DNA from: Lutraria lutraria
Taxonomy: Eukaryota; Mollusca; Bivalvia; Venerida; Mactridae
DNA: 64,000 bases
NCBI GenBank assembly: GCA_964023205.1
Contig: OZ026847.1
Coordinates: 8,430,819-8,494,818 of the forward strand
Direction: 5' to 3'
Shown here: positions 1 through 12,632 of the stretch, in pieces
How positions within the stretch are numbered: the first letter of the stretch is position 1
Layout: the number at the start of each line of letters is the position of its first letter
The notes under the pieces: generated by a model
Databases searched by the model: none
Seen by the model: the letters and a program-made list of their open reading frames with translations, nothing else
What the model was told of the DNA's origin: nothing
Position numbers and translations under genes: made by a program

Positions 1-1850
1 ACAGATAAATCCCGCTAAAGTTATACAACCAGTGCCACATGTACAGATAGATACCTGATATAAGTTATACAACCAGGGCCTCATGTACAGATAGATCCTG
101 ATATAAGTTATACAACCAGGGCCTCATGTACTTATAGATCTCTGGTGTAAGTTGTACAACCAGGGCCTCATGTACAGATAGATCCTGATATAAGTTATAC
201 AACCAGGGCCTCATGTACAGATAGATCCTGATATAAGTTATACAACCAGGGCCTCATGTACTTATAGATCTCTGGTGTAAGTTACACAACCAGTGTCACA
301 TGTACAGATAGATCCCTGGTGTAAGTTACACAACCAGGGTCTCATGTACAGATAGATCCCTGGTGTAAGTTACACAACCAGTGTCACATGTACAGATAAA
401 TCCCTGGTGTAAGTTACACAACCAGGGACTCATGTACAGATAGATCCCTGGTGTAAGTTACACAACCAGTGTCACATGTACAGATAGATCCCTGGTGTAA
501 GTTATACAATCAGGGCCTCATGTACAGATAAATCCTGATATAAGTTACAAAACCAGTGTCACATGTACAGATAGATCCCTGGTGTAAGTTACACTACCAG
601 TGCCACATGTACAGATAGATCCCTGATATAAGCTACACTACCAGTGCCACATGTATAGACAGATCCCTGATATAAGTTACACAACCAGTGCCACATGTAC
701 AGATAGATCCCTGATATAAGTTACACTACCAGTGCCACATGTTACACTACCAGTGCCACATGTATAGACAGATCCCTGATATAAGTTACACTACCAGTGC
801 CACATGTACAGATAGATCCCTGATATAAGTTACACTACCAGTGCCACATGTACAGATAGATCCCTGAAATAAGTTACACTACCAGTGCCACATGTATCGA
901 CAGATCCCTGATATAAGTTACACAACCAGTGCCACATGTACAGACAGATCCCTGATATAAGTTACACAACCAGTGCCACATGTACAGATAGATCCCTGGT
1001 GTAAGTTACACAACCAGTGCCACATGTACAGACAGATCCCTGGTGTAAGTTATACAATCAGGGCCTCATGTACAGATAAATCCTGATATAAGTTACACAA
1101 CCAGTGTCACATGTACAGATAGATCCCTGATATAAGTTACACTACCAGTGCCACATGTACAGATAGATCCCTGATATAAGTTACACAACCAGTGCCACAT
1201 GTACAGATAGATCCCTGATATAAGTTACACTACCAGTGCCACATGTATAGACAGATCCCTGATATAAGTTACACTACCAGTGCCACATGTACAGATAGAT
1301 CCCTGATATAAGTTACACTACCAGTGCCACATGTATAGACAGATCCCTGATATAAGTTACACTACCAGTGCCACATGTACAGATAGATCCCTGGTGTAAG
1401 TTACACAACCAGTGTCACATGTACAGATAGATCTCTGGTGTAAGTTACACAACCAGTGCCACATGTACAGATAGATCCATGGTGTCAGTTACACTACCAG
1501 TGCCACAAGTACAGATAGATCCCTAGTATAAGTTACACAACTAGTGCCACATGTACAGATAGATTCCTGATATAAGTTACACAACCAGTGCCACATGTAC
1601 AGATAGATCCCTGGTGTAAGTTACACAACTAGTGCCACATGTACAGATAGATCCCTAGTATAAGTTACACAACCAGTGCCACACGTACAGATAGATTCCT
1701 GATATAAGTTACACAACCAGTGCCACATGTATAGACAGATCCCTGATATAAGGTACACAACCAGGGCTCCATGTACAGATATATTCCTGATATAAGTTAC
1801 ACCACCAGGGCCTCAGACGGATCCTGATTTAGTTACAAAACGAGGGCCTC
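1..1850. repeat. 44-bp minisatellite, about 42 units
   Basis: Tandem array of a roughly 44-bp unit containing ACAGATAGATCCCTGATATA followed by AGTTACACAACCAGTGCCAC. The left edge is cut by the window. Variants alternate: GATATAAG versus GGTGTAAG, CCAGTGCCAC versus CCAGGGCCTC, ACACAACC versus ACACTACC. The GGGCCTC type clusters at the left end and decays again near 1800-1850, so neighbouring units resemble each other, as expected from local duplication. No coding sense is seen. Confidence 0.95.
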
Positions 1851-2698
1851 GACCTATTTGTCTGTAGGATAGGCATGCATCTACAAGGTAATTAATACTT
1901 GCGTATTTTTTATCGGAAAGTTTATTATAATTGATACGTATGTTGTCACAATTAATCATCATACGTCTTAAGTAGGTAATTATCAGATAAGGGAATAAAG
2001 TGCTAATTATCTTTACATGTCAATCGTTCTATGCATGTCGTAGTTTGACAGAAATATGACGATCTTCAACCGAATGACAAACACACAATAAAGAGGAAAT
2101 CAAAGGCTTTAATGTCTACAACTAGTGCAGTGACGGAGACGACACGGACTGTGGGGAGGGAGAAAAGGGGCTAAAGGTTGGAAACGGCAATTAAGACGCC
2201 ATCTTGAACGGTTATTATAGTTTAGGCTTGAATGAATTACATCGCATAGTAACATCCAGTTGACACTGTCAAATTAGTATCATAACATTATTCACTACAC
2301 TACTACTATATCAAGTATATGTTGTTTAAAACTTACAATGATTATAGTCAAGCTATTTCCTACACAGGAATGTTTGACTGTTTCTCAGTCAAAATACTGA
2401 ACATTATTGCATAAACATCGATGTGTTTGTTGTACATTTCTGTACGAAATAAGATTTACAACAATGGCCACTTTCTGTCATCTACGTACGCCAGTGTAAC
2501 GTAACGTGAGTTAGGTAAGTAATGACCGCGCGGTCACCATTTTATCATAATAAACAATTAGCCATCACATCACATTGTCCGAACAGAATTATTTAACCAC
2601 AGTACATCTACGACCACTGTGACTTTATTCTATATTCTACTTACGATATTGATTCTAATTTTTAAGGCCGGATAATTACAAAAAAAACAAGACTTAAT
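1851..2698. other. Upstream region of the Reeler gene, no gene seen
   Basis: About 850 bp between the minisatellite and the Reeler start codon. No long reading frame or recognised repeat is visible. It should contain the promoter and 5' UTR of the gene starting at 2699, but no convincing TATA box or initiator can be chosen by eye. The segment just before the ATG (about 2660-2698) is A-rich, as is common for a 5' UTR. Confidence 0.4.
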
Positions 2699-5600
2699 AT
2701 GCTGGTGCTGTTGTGCACGTACGTTCTAGCGGCGATTTCAAGCGTGTCGTCTTTCAGTCATGGAGCGCCCGAATTCTCATGCAAGGATCCATCGACGTTC
2801 CATACTCGCAGAATTAATGGAACACACGAAGGTATTATAATGCCTGGTGACTTATCATCCAATCCATACAGTGTTAGGGTAGATGTACAAAAATACGGAC
2901 CAGGAGATAAAATTACAGGTATAACATTGTGTTGTTATTTTTTAATACATGATATGTCCATAATGTTCATTCACGAAGGCGAAACACTAATAAATTCTAT
3001 GTTTATAAATCTAAGTATTCAGTGTGTATGTCATTGTTATGTATAATGCAAATTAGATTACAAGCACATAATGAATAGTTGGTACGAAATCACTGCTGAA
3101 ATTGCTATGTGTCAAAAATGAGACTTGTTTGGATTCGCGAGTTAGTAATTTGAAGGGGTTAGATTTGAAATGCAAGCATAAGTTAGAATTTAGAAACAAG
3201 AAAATTGTCCGGAACTTTGCCTGCGAATTATTTACTTAATACTAGTAAACCTTTAACGACTTAATGTTGTACTGCCCTCCGCGCTTTTATGTGTTATTAA
3301 TTTGTATAACGTATCTTACATAAGTTCAGTTATCATATATATAACAACCACTCCGTAAATGGTCATCAAAAATGTCGACTTTCACCTTTATACTTGTTAG
3401 GGTTAGTACGTGAGTCTTTGGAAGCTTAATGTATACGTTTATGATAAATGTATTTCTGGTCTGTTTGTCCATTTTGGCACAGATTCACCATCGTGACAGT
3501 ACACTCGTATGTCCATTACTCGTACGAGTATGTATGTCCTACAACACCGTGTCGCCTACATGTATATGGCCAGAGTTTTTTTATCAGTTTAAGGAGAAAT
3601 TTTTCAGAAATGAGCAGTCGAAAGAGGAAATAAAAGTAATAACCAGGTGGATTCGACAAAAAAAGAGAACATTTTCATTTTTTTTATTTGTTGTATACTG
3701 TATACAATGGCAATAACTTTCTATCTAATATTAAGGTTGTTTATTACACAGTGTGTAATATTTTCATGGATATTAAAGGTTAATACCTGCAACTTGGAAC
3801 AAGATATTTTATTTGAGCGTACGGGTGATTGAAAACTCGCACGTGGGAGTTTAATACGTTCCAAACGCAATACATACCGGTACGTTTGCATGCCATATCA
3901 CAATATTTTTAAAGTAAATTAATATTAACTACTTCAACTTGATTTGTATCAGCTATCAGCAGTAGCCATTCGACCAGAAAATAGAAATACTTTATTTGTG
4001 TGACTGAATTATGACTGTATGTGTTGCCTTGTTCAAGGAGAACTTTGTATGTACAACTGTTGCGTACTATATATACAGCAATTTTCATTCTAGTCACTGA
4101 TATTCTTATTAGTTTCTTTGTAATTGCTGAAATAAAGATACAATCATGCAAATGATTAATGAAACTACATATTTTCATTAAAATCATAGCTTGCATACTT
4201 AATAAATCAAGAGTTTAATTTAAAATCCTAATACATCGCAATACGTATGCAATGTACATGTTGAAATTTCCCGCAATACCCATCCGTAGAATGAACCAAA
4301 CTGATTTTGTCCCACAGGTTAGTAAATATCGACATTTTCTTGATTGCAAGTGCTTCAATAATTGAATACGTATTGTTTAAGTTCGTCCAATAATTATTTT
4401 AAAAATGTAAAAAAACAGTTGTGACTTAAACAGAAAAAATTGTGCAACATGAAACATTTAGACACATAATTATTATCTTACGTCCAGAGTTTATCCACAT
4501 GAAGTAAAGTTTAAGTTCAAAAGCGTTTTGTTAATAATATGTTAGTTATATAAAGGTGTGATACAGTTATACCGTATGGATTGCGTTAATCCCCGGGGCA
4601 CAAATATTACAATATAAACGTAAATTAAACCATGATTTTAGTTTTTAGTATATATCTATTAAATAGTTCAGTATTTTGTTACTCAAATAAAAAGGCAATA
4701 AATATAATATATCATCAACCGGCCCATGGAAATTCATTACAGTAAAATACTAAAACAGATTTATTAGACATACCTTTAGTATAAAATTTACATATTCTAA
4801 ACTTGTCTACAAGCATTAGCACAGTAGTATAAAAGGTGTTAAAGTTATTTTATTCTTATCATTTCATGATCAGGTGTAAAGCGATTCTCATAGTAGAGTC
4901 GCACATATGCCTTTGTTTTCTAGTTTGTGTTGTGCTATTCTCACGACACTGTTTGCAAATATGACGACGTGTTTCTTACGACACCGTTTGTAAATAAGAC
5001 GACGTGCTATTATTACGACATCGTTTGTATAAAAAACAAGTGCTATTCTCATGGCGCCGTTTGTAATAAAAACGACGTGCTATTCTTACGGCACCGTTTG
5101 TAATAAAAACGACGTGTTATTCTCACGATACCGTTTGTAAATAAAACGACGTGCTATTCTTACGACACCGTTTGTAAATAATATAACGTGCTATTCTCAC
5201 GACATCGTTTGTAATAAAAACGACGTGCTATTCTTACGACACCGTTTGTAAATAAAATGACGTGTTATTCTTACGACACAGTTTGTAACTAAGACGACGT
5301 GCTATTCTTACGACACCGATTGTAAATAAAACGACGTGTTATTCCCACGACACCGTTAAGTAAATAAAATGACGTGCTATTCTTACGACACCGTTTGTAA
5401 ATAATATAACGTGCTATTCTCACGACACCGTTTGTAAAAAAAACGACGTGCTATTCTTACGACACCGTTTAAAAAAAAAACGACGTGTTATTCTTACGAC
5501 ACAGTTTGTAACTAAGACGACGTGCTATTCTTACGACACCGATTGTAAATAAAACGACGTGTTATTCCCACGACACCGTTAAGTAAATAAAATGACGTGC

Positions 5601-8600
5601 TATTCTTACGACACCGTTTGTAAATAATATAACGTGCTATTCTCACGACACCGTTTGTAAAAAAACGACGTGCTATTCTTACGACACCGTTTAAAAAAAA
5701 ACGACGTGCTATTCTTACGACACCGTTTGTAAATAATATAACGTGCTATTCTCACGACACCGTTTGTAATACAAACGACGTGCTATTCTTACGACACCGT
5801 TTGTAAATAAAACCGACGTGTTATTCTTACGACACCGTTTGTAAATAAAACGACGTGCTATTCTTACGATACTGTTTGTAAATAATATAACGTGCTATTA
5901 TTACGACACCGTTTGTAATAAAAACGACGTGCTATTCTTACGACACCGTTTGTAAATAAGACGACATGCTATTCTTATGCATCACCGTTTGTAAATAAAA
6001 CGACGTGCTATTTTTACGACAATGACATTTTTTAGAGTCATTGCCCCTTTGGTAATCGCTAAAGAGACACCAGTAGAGGTGGCTTCCGTTATACTCCGTA
6101 ACTCCGCCTACTAGATAGATAAAGAACGGAATACCGGAATCGTCTTTCGAAATAAACTTCCTATTTGCGAAACGGATTTGCCTAATAAATTATCATTATT
6201 ACCGATTTTTAAAAACTTATAAATAATCCGCTAGACTGAAATCAAGTTTTTTTTTATAATTATAGAGTCAAATGGGCTTTTACAGTGGATTATGAAGTGT
6301 AGGTATGAGTTTACTATAAGCTTGAACAAAGTTCAAGTTGACATCCAGTGAGGATATGTGCTTTAATTCAATATATTCTACTTTTCAAAGTTGACATCCA
6401 TTGAGAGTAGGTGTCTTAATCTCATATAAATTACTGTTTGAAATATATGATGTAAAAGATGCGACTAATCTTGTAGTTTTGGTCCATATATTTACAGTGA
6501 TCATTGAATCTAAACAGCTTGATAAACCGCTCAGAGGATTCTTCCTACAAGCTATACAAGCGGGCATACACATCCGTGATCTAGGACGTCGAGCATTTGG
6601 TACTTTTGTAAACACAAGCCTGGATGAAAAACCTAGTCCTTGTCAGACATTTGGTGATATAGTTACAGGTGGGGTCACCCATTCTAACAGTCGTGATAAA
6701 CAAAGTGTTAAAGTCACGTGGCTCGCACCTGTTACTCATAACCCTGGAGACATACAGTTCATGTAAGTATAAGTACTGGTATATGGTAAGACATGTTGTA
6801 TAATAAATAATGTATTGAGGACAAGTGTTTAAGCACGCACTGGTCAACATAAACACTTTATATACCGTTATCTCCATCTTGATTAGAGATTGTTAGTTCA
6901 TGTGCAAGATTCACATCCTTTGGTAGTTTTGTGTATGAACTGCAATGTAATGCATACGTATCATCGTCAAAGACCTTCGACTAATCCTTTGGTATCACAA
7001 GTGTAGTGATGATTAAGAAGGAATGAAATAAAACTCTGGACAAATTCATTGAGCATGGTTATTGGCAATTAACTTTCTCCACAATCAATGTAGATCTAAA
7101 ATGAATAGTTACATACATATGGCCCATGAAACGTCGTAGAACCGCTGGTCTTTCCAGAACTGAGTAGATGATCGGTCAGCTAGTACGTCAAAATTACCAA
7201 TGTGGTATGAAAATATAGACCACATCCAAGTATTCAATTGCCAGATGCAATTTCGCGGCGTATAAGCATTTGACTTATTATTGAATTTCTATTAAAGGAC
7301 AACTGGTGTACTTGATTATAACACATATTGGACAGATATACGATCTTCTAGGCTGGTTCCTGATGGTTATCCCACAACTTCCGGTAAGTCTTAAATGTTT
7401 AGAACCATTTTAAACATTTTTCACAATTTGCATACGACAGTCAATAATATTTTTAAAGCCCCATTAGCATTTTGGATGTTAAAATTAAAGTAGGTCTTAT
7501 TTTACCTAGGGAGATATCTTATCAGTGAAATTGACTTTTACTTTCAATAAAACATTCCGAAATTTTCTTTTTTAATCACAAAGTACATATAGAAATATAG
7601 CACAGTATGTTTCAATGATATTGCAAAAAATAAGAAAAAGCGTCTGACAACATTTCTACGAGATTTGGCTAAGGAAAAGCATTGTGTAAATATGTTTATG
7701 TTTAAGAGCAAATAAAATATATTTCTTATATTTTACTATCATTACATCTATTGTTCTGTATTACTAAATTAAAAAAGCTAATGGGGCTTTAAGTATATCA
7801 CTATTTGGCGAAAATTTCATGTATCTAGAATGGTCTAAAGTTAGCACGAACAGCTGACTGCCAATGAATTAGTAAAACATGTAACCTGTATCTCTGCCGT
7901 GTATGATTGAAACTGAAGTATCGTTGAAAAAGAGGGTTATTTAAACAGTTCAGTTAATATTTATGGTACAATGTTTTGTATTTGTACTGACCTTAAATCT
8001 AATTTTTATGTCACAAATTTGTTACCATGTACAGGGGCGTAGCTTGCCCTATAATAATGTGTAGACACCTATCTAAGGGGATAAGGGGCATCTTTTCACT
8101 GTAGACTGCCATTCTGCAGCATAATCCGGTGTGTTATAGCCTAGCATATTTTATATAAGATCTTGCATTTTCCCCTTATAGATTTAATCATTTGAGTTTT
8201 TAATTATCAAATGATTTTCCACGAAAGTAAGATCTGCATTCAAAGGTCATTGCCTTAATATCTAAGGGAAACAACTCGAGCTGACTTTTGAATCCAAAAT
8301 AAATTTTCCCACGGTCCTCAGACATATCTTTACATAATATCGTTTTTGTGATTATAATCAACTAAATAAATGTTTGACTTTTAGATAGGGATATTAGTAA
8401 GGATGTTAAATTAATGATTTAAGGCAGAAAAACAGGAAAATAAAGTCAGAATCACATTTTGTGGTTTTTAATAAGGGAGATAATTTGAACGTAGTGGTAT
8501 GGTAATTTGGTGCAAAATTCTCCGTAATCCGAAAATGATTTATTCAATATTTCTTAGATTCTTTGTCTTAGGATGATATTAAATGCATATTTATATGGAG

Positions 8601-9184
8601 TTATATTTAAATAGGCTATATAAACAGAAAAATATCGAATTTCAGGATTTAAATAATATATTATCATATTTTTTTCCATTTTCTATGTTATACCCCCGCA
8701 AACTATATAAATATCCATATTTACATATTTCTTCCTATATATAAGCATGACTACCTATTGTTTGTGTCTGTTAAGTCTACCATAAAAACATGTTTTTTAT
8801 AAATTATGTCTGTGCATGTCAGGGGCGTAGCTTGCCATATAATAATGTGTAGGCATCTTTCTAAGGGGGGATTCGTATATACACATGTACAGTAAAATTC
8901 GTTTTCTGTTTTCAGGTAACCGAGTCAATGGACGTTTTACTCCTACAGCAGCTTGGTACAGATGGTTACAATACATTCGTCAACAGCAGCTTCTGAAACA
9001 ACATCTTGGCATACCAATTACAGTCAGTAAGGACAACCAGGGGGCAGGGCATGACCATCACCATCATCACCATGACCACGACCACGATCATTCCCATGGT
9101 GCTGCACCTTCAAAGCAAGTTTCAACAACACCAGTGGCTGCAGAGTCCCAAACTCAAAAATCAACTTCAAAAACATCACCATAA
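2699..9184 (+). CDS. Secreted Reeler-domain protein with His-rich tail (4 exons, 279 aa)
   Basis: Coding exons are 2699-2918, 6498-6762, 7298-7383 and 8916-9184; phases close to 279 codons plus stop. Residues 1 to about 19 form a signal peptide (MLVLLCTYVLAAISSVSS). Residues of about 22-175 match the Reeler domain: GAPEFSCKDP at the start, YGPGDKITV, then PLRGFFLQA, GTF, and WLAPVTHNPGDIQF. C28 and C122 probably pair. Reeler-only secreted proteins in invertebrates are annotated as putative defense proteins; the domain also begins ferric-chelate reductase 1 and reelin. No DOMON or cytochrome b561 part follows, so this is the short secreted form. The C-terminus is unusual: residues 236-251 hold 11 histidines among Asp residues, a possible metal-binding tail, then a Ser/Thr/Gln-rich end. 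Introns 1 and 3 carry a minisatellite and transposons. Family assignment is firm; immune function is only inferred from relatives. Confidence 0.85.
4929..6020. repeat. 37-bp minisatellite in intron 1 of the Reeler gene
   Basis: About 29 units of roughly 37 bp, consensus ACGACACCGTTTGTAAATAA followed by AACGACGTGCTATTCTT. A longer block of about six units is itself duplicated: the run with variants ACACAGTTTGTAACTAAGAC, ACACCGATTGTAAATAAAAC and ACACCGTTAAGTAAATAAAA occurs near 5273-5470 and again near 5501-5690. This is higher-order structure. Units are CpG-rich relative to the surrounding AT-rich intron. Confidence 0.95.
7453..7792. mobile_element. MITE-like element, TTAAAGCCCCATTAGC family (divergent copy)
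   Basis: It begins TTAAAGCCCCATTAGCATTT and ends AAAAAGCTAATGGGGCTTTA, an inverted terminal repeat of about 20 bp, in intron 3 of the Reeler gene. The ends match the copies at 12246, 15404, 26700 and 40984, but the interior is different or strongly diverged. About 340 bp, no coding capacity: a non-autonomous DNA transposon by structure. Confidence 0.75.
8033..8870. mobile_element. Dispersed repeat bounded by GGGGCGTAGCTTGCC motifs, copy 1
   Basis: The motif AGGGGCGTAGCTTGCC followed by TATAATAATGTGTAG occurs at 8033 and again at 8820, bracketing about 790 bp. The flanks and centre (about 8250-8640) are shared at high identity with 57360-58645, although there the centre lies the other way round relative to its flanks. 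No reading frame is seen. The class is unknown; it is probably non-autonomous. Confidence 0.7.
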
Positions 9185-9330
9185 ATATAAGTGGCATCAA
9201 AAAATAACTTATTTCATACAGTCATGCTTTTAGAGATTTACAATTGTAAAAGTTATGAAATATGTGATAATATGTGAAAAAGTTGGAAAAAACGTTTTGT
9301 TACTATTTACATTCTCATTAAAATAGAGTT

Positions 9331-9336
9331 AATAAA
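9331..9336 (+). terminator. Polyadenylation signal of the Reeler gene
   Basis: AATAAA about 147 nt after the stop codon, in AT-rich 3' UTR-like sequence. It is the nearest canonical hexamer downstream of the last exon. Confidence 0.5.
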
Positions 9337-10987
9337 AAAAATATATAGGGATTTGTTTGGCTCTTGGAAGTGTATGGAAAGGAGTGGATATACCGTCCAC
9401 CGGTCTTGTAAAACGTCTAGGGTCGCTTGGAAAAATCTGGGTAGGTAATGTAATCAGAAAAAAACATTTTCTATGTCTGATAGCACGGTGTGTCAGTACC
9501 TGAGACATGCTCCTTTATGTTCCTTTATCATCACATGGTTGTTGAACAATATGAAGATAATATGATCATGTGTTTTACAAGGTTGACAAAATTACATCAT
9601 GGAATATGTTCAGTTACAAAGAATTCGAATCTTGTAAATATTCTTACACCATGTTGCCTCAAAATTTTATTGTAGCAGTCAACTACCGCTTCATGTTATC
9701 TTTGTAATTTAAGCTAAATCATATATACATTATGCATGTTTTGTTGAATAAACATAAAACAAAATTTCTAAATGTTTATCGGTCCTTATACATGTTTTAA
9801 CGCACAACCTACATCCTTGTACACATTGAATTGCAATGAAACATGCAAACAAAAACGTATCTATGTTTATCTTGTATGAGGAAAAACTATAAACATTATC
9901 TACGCCAGGAATAGGCCCAGCCTTAAATTTAAGCAATAAAAGGGCTGAATTCTGAAACAGATCTCCAAATTTGGTCAAGATCTGCGATAATTTGGTTCCA
10001 CTATTTTGATAGTGTATTTTCTAGTTCAAACATACCAATGTTCATGTACCCACATTGATGATCTCATACCAAATAGCTCTGAGACAACCAATAAGGAACA
10101 TAGATCAGTCCATCTATCTAAAACAACAAGACTAGTGTTGCTTGTGAAGTATATTGTAAGATTCTGATGTGACATGTGCCATATGCTCATTTCCAATGAC
10201 AACAACCCAACGCATAAAACTAGCGCACTTGTGCCTCAAATGGGTGCATAGTCCAACATTATAAACTAATGTTTACGAATAGCAATCGCTGATTGCTATT
10301 TCTGCAAAAATCTACGATAGATAAACTAACTCTGAGCAGAAGTCGGTCTATTCAGCCAAACATAAATTCACTAGTTGTAAAAGAGTTTCAGTTCAAAGGT
10401 ATTATTTATTTTCTTTCCATGCTTTTCAAATTGCAAGAGACAAACGCTGTGATTGCAAATCTTTTACTAGCCCGTATAACTAGATTCAGCTCACAAGAAG
10501 TGATACTAAAAATCAAATACTGATTTGAGATGTAAACTTTATTGCTGAAAATATACACATGAATGTAAACATGGCACAATGGACGTACATAGACTAGAAC
10601 AATAATACGATAAGCATGTATAAAGCAATTATACCATCATTTATATTCAGCATAGATCTAATTAAAAAACATTGATTAGAAAAAAGAATAGCTTTTCAGA
10701 TGTTACTGTTACAAATTATAGTAAATAATAAAAAACATGGAAAAATCTAATGTGACAAAGTTCAACTGTTTTAACAAAACAGGGATGATATATTACATGT
10801 ATGTAAAGCATCACTGTAACACATTAAAAAGACAAAAAAAAGAGTGCAGTTCAAAATTCAAGCCAAGACAAGACATGAATTATTTTAATGTAGCTATTTG
10901 TAAATCTTATGTGAAAGACATTGACAAGTTACATATTACAAGACAAAATCAATGAAATCCAGACTGACACCGGTGGCACCCTATTGT
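9337..10987. other. Intergenic, no gene seen
   Basis: Intergenic DNA after the Reeler gene. Part of a dispersed repeat lies near 9355-9470 (motif GGCTCTTGGAAGTGTATGG followed by a GGGTCGCTTGGAAAAATCTG stretch), related to 34735-34905 and 45640-45802. Only short chance reading frames occur elsewhere. Confidence 0.5.
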
Positions 10988-11488
10988 ATCAGAGACATAG
11001 ATAACAGGGATAAGCAACTTCAGTTATTACCTATTTAAAAGCACGCATGACAGTTACTTTTCTGAAAAATTGCTGATTTTGTAGCAAGTAAAACTTCTTA
11101 CCTACTAATAACACATGCATAAATTTTACATTTTCTGAAAGTTTATTATTTAAACTATAGCTGCTGAGTTTTTCAAATATCAATTTTGATTGATAGTTTT
11201 ATTACGCCCTTGTTTATACTACCTACTTATACAATCTTTCTAAAAAATATCTGCTGGTTCCATTTTTTTCAGGCTGATTACATTCTAGTGGGTATAGCAA
11301 AAAATTAACTTCGAAAATGTAATAAAGTATTATTTCTAGCAGAAGTCAAATGTTTAAACTTTCAGAAAATGTATAATATATATATGTATGTTATTTAGTT
11401 TTTGAGTTTTACCTGCTACAGAATATACGAAATGATGTCATGCGTGATATTTTAAGTTGCCAATCTCTGTTATCTATGTCACTGATTG
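10988..11488. mobile_element. Foldback element of about 500 bp
   Basis: The two halves are imperfect reverse complements almost to the centre. The left end reads GAGACATAGATAACAGGGAT and the right end, reversed, reads GTGACATAGATAACAGAGAT. Further in, GCACGCATGACA pairs with ATCACGCATGACA, then TGTAGCAAGTAAAACTT pairs with TGTAGCAGGTAAAACTC, and ACATTTTCTGAAAGTTTA is repeated inverted. There is no reading frame. Confidence 0.7.
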
Positions 11489-11578
11489 TATGAATATCAA
11501 CTAAACTTGATCACTTGGTGAAATTCAAGTCAGGTTAATTTTGAGTTAAAGTTTGGTTAAATCATTGTATTGAACTTA

Positions 11579-11791
11579 ATACTGTGGAATCATTAATTTT
11601 CGTTGGGGATTTAATTTTGTGCATTTCGTGGATCGGTTCATCCATAAAATCAAATCCCCATGAATTTAAATGCAAAGATAAGCCATTTCTTCTCAAAAAT
11701 CAAAATCCACAAATTTATGTCCCCATGAAATAGCCATTTTAGTAAAAACCACGAAAATTGAGCCCAGCAAAAATAAATGAAAATACAGTAT
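11579..11791 (+). mobile_element. MITE-like element, ATACTGTGGAATCATTAATT family, copy 1
   Basis: About 213 bp with inverted ends: ATACTGTGGAATCATTAATT at the left and AATAAATGAAAATACAGTAT at the right. The inside is itself semi-palindromic (CGTTGGGGATTTAATTTTGT against repeated CACGAAAATTGAGCCC and AAAATCAAAATCCACAAATT). Further copies lie at 28402, 42381 and 47584. Confidence 0.85.
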
Positions 11792-12245
11792 ATAACATAA
11801 TTAAGCTCAATGATATTGGTAAAGACATTTCCAAGATACTCAGTTAGTCTATTTAAGGTTGTACAGGGTTTGGTACAACAAGGGCAGCCATTTTGTTTCT
11901 GGTTAACGTCTTTTAGACTCTTAACGAAATCTCAAATTTAACCCAAATGACCTAATATGGGTATATTTAACCACTGTTCAAATAATTGGCGACAGGGCAT
12001 GTTCTCAACAGCATGAAATGAATCTTAAATGATATGTAAAGCCAGAACATTGTAATAATAAGTAATGATATTAATACAAAAGATTCAGCAAACCTACAAA
12101 AATAGCACCAAGCTGAAGGTCTATTTACAATAGCTGAGTATATATAACATATGTTATCATTTTTGATTTGCACTTTAACATCATGTGCTCTTCAGAAATT
12201 CCATGCTATCTCTTGTAATAATGTTTGCTTATGCTATAAAACATG

Positions 12246-12632
12246 TTAAAGCCCCATTAGCTTTTTGCAGTAGAAAAATATATGCAAAAACATTTAATTG
12301 CTGATATCATCCCAAGATAATTATTACCGACGAAACAAGCCCTTTTTCGTCTGAAAACACTCATTTCACAGTGATTTATGCTTTTGTAAACTTGAAATAT
12401 GTAGGGCGCGTGACGTCACTTTACTACCTGTGCATAGCATGACTGCGGGAAAACACAGGTGTTCTATAAATAGTATTTATTTCAATGATATTGAAAAAAA
12501 TACGATAGTGGTTTTGGAAACAGTTTTTCTTGCTATAAAGTATGCACTGGAGGATAACACACCGGATTCCTCTGTTATAGAACAAACAGAAACTATTAGG
12601 GCCAATACCTTTATAAGCTTATGGGACTTTAA
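12246..12632 (+). mobile_element. MITE-like element, TTAAAGCCCCATTAGC family, full copy
   Basis: 387 bp from TTAAAGCCCCATTAGCTTTT to AAGCTTATGGGACTTTAA. It is nearly identical to 15404-15788 and 40984-41370 along its length. It contains a perfect CRE palindrome, TGACGTCA, at 12411-12418. A short reading frame inside is shared by the copies only because they share sequence; it resembles no known protein. Confidence 0.85.

Noticed and set aside
1..6020. CRISPR-like direct repeats of 37-44 bp
   Set aside because: Units are head to tail without unique spacers, in an animal genome with introns; these are minisatellites.
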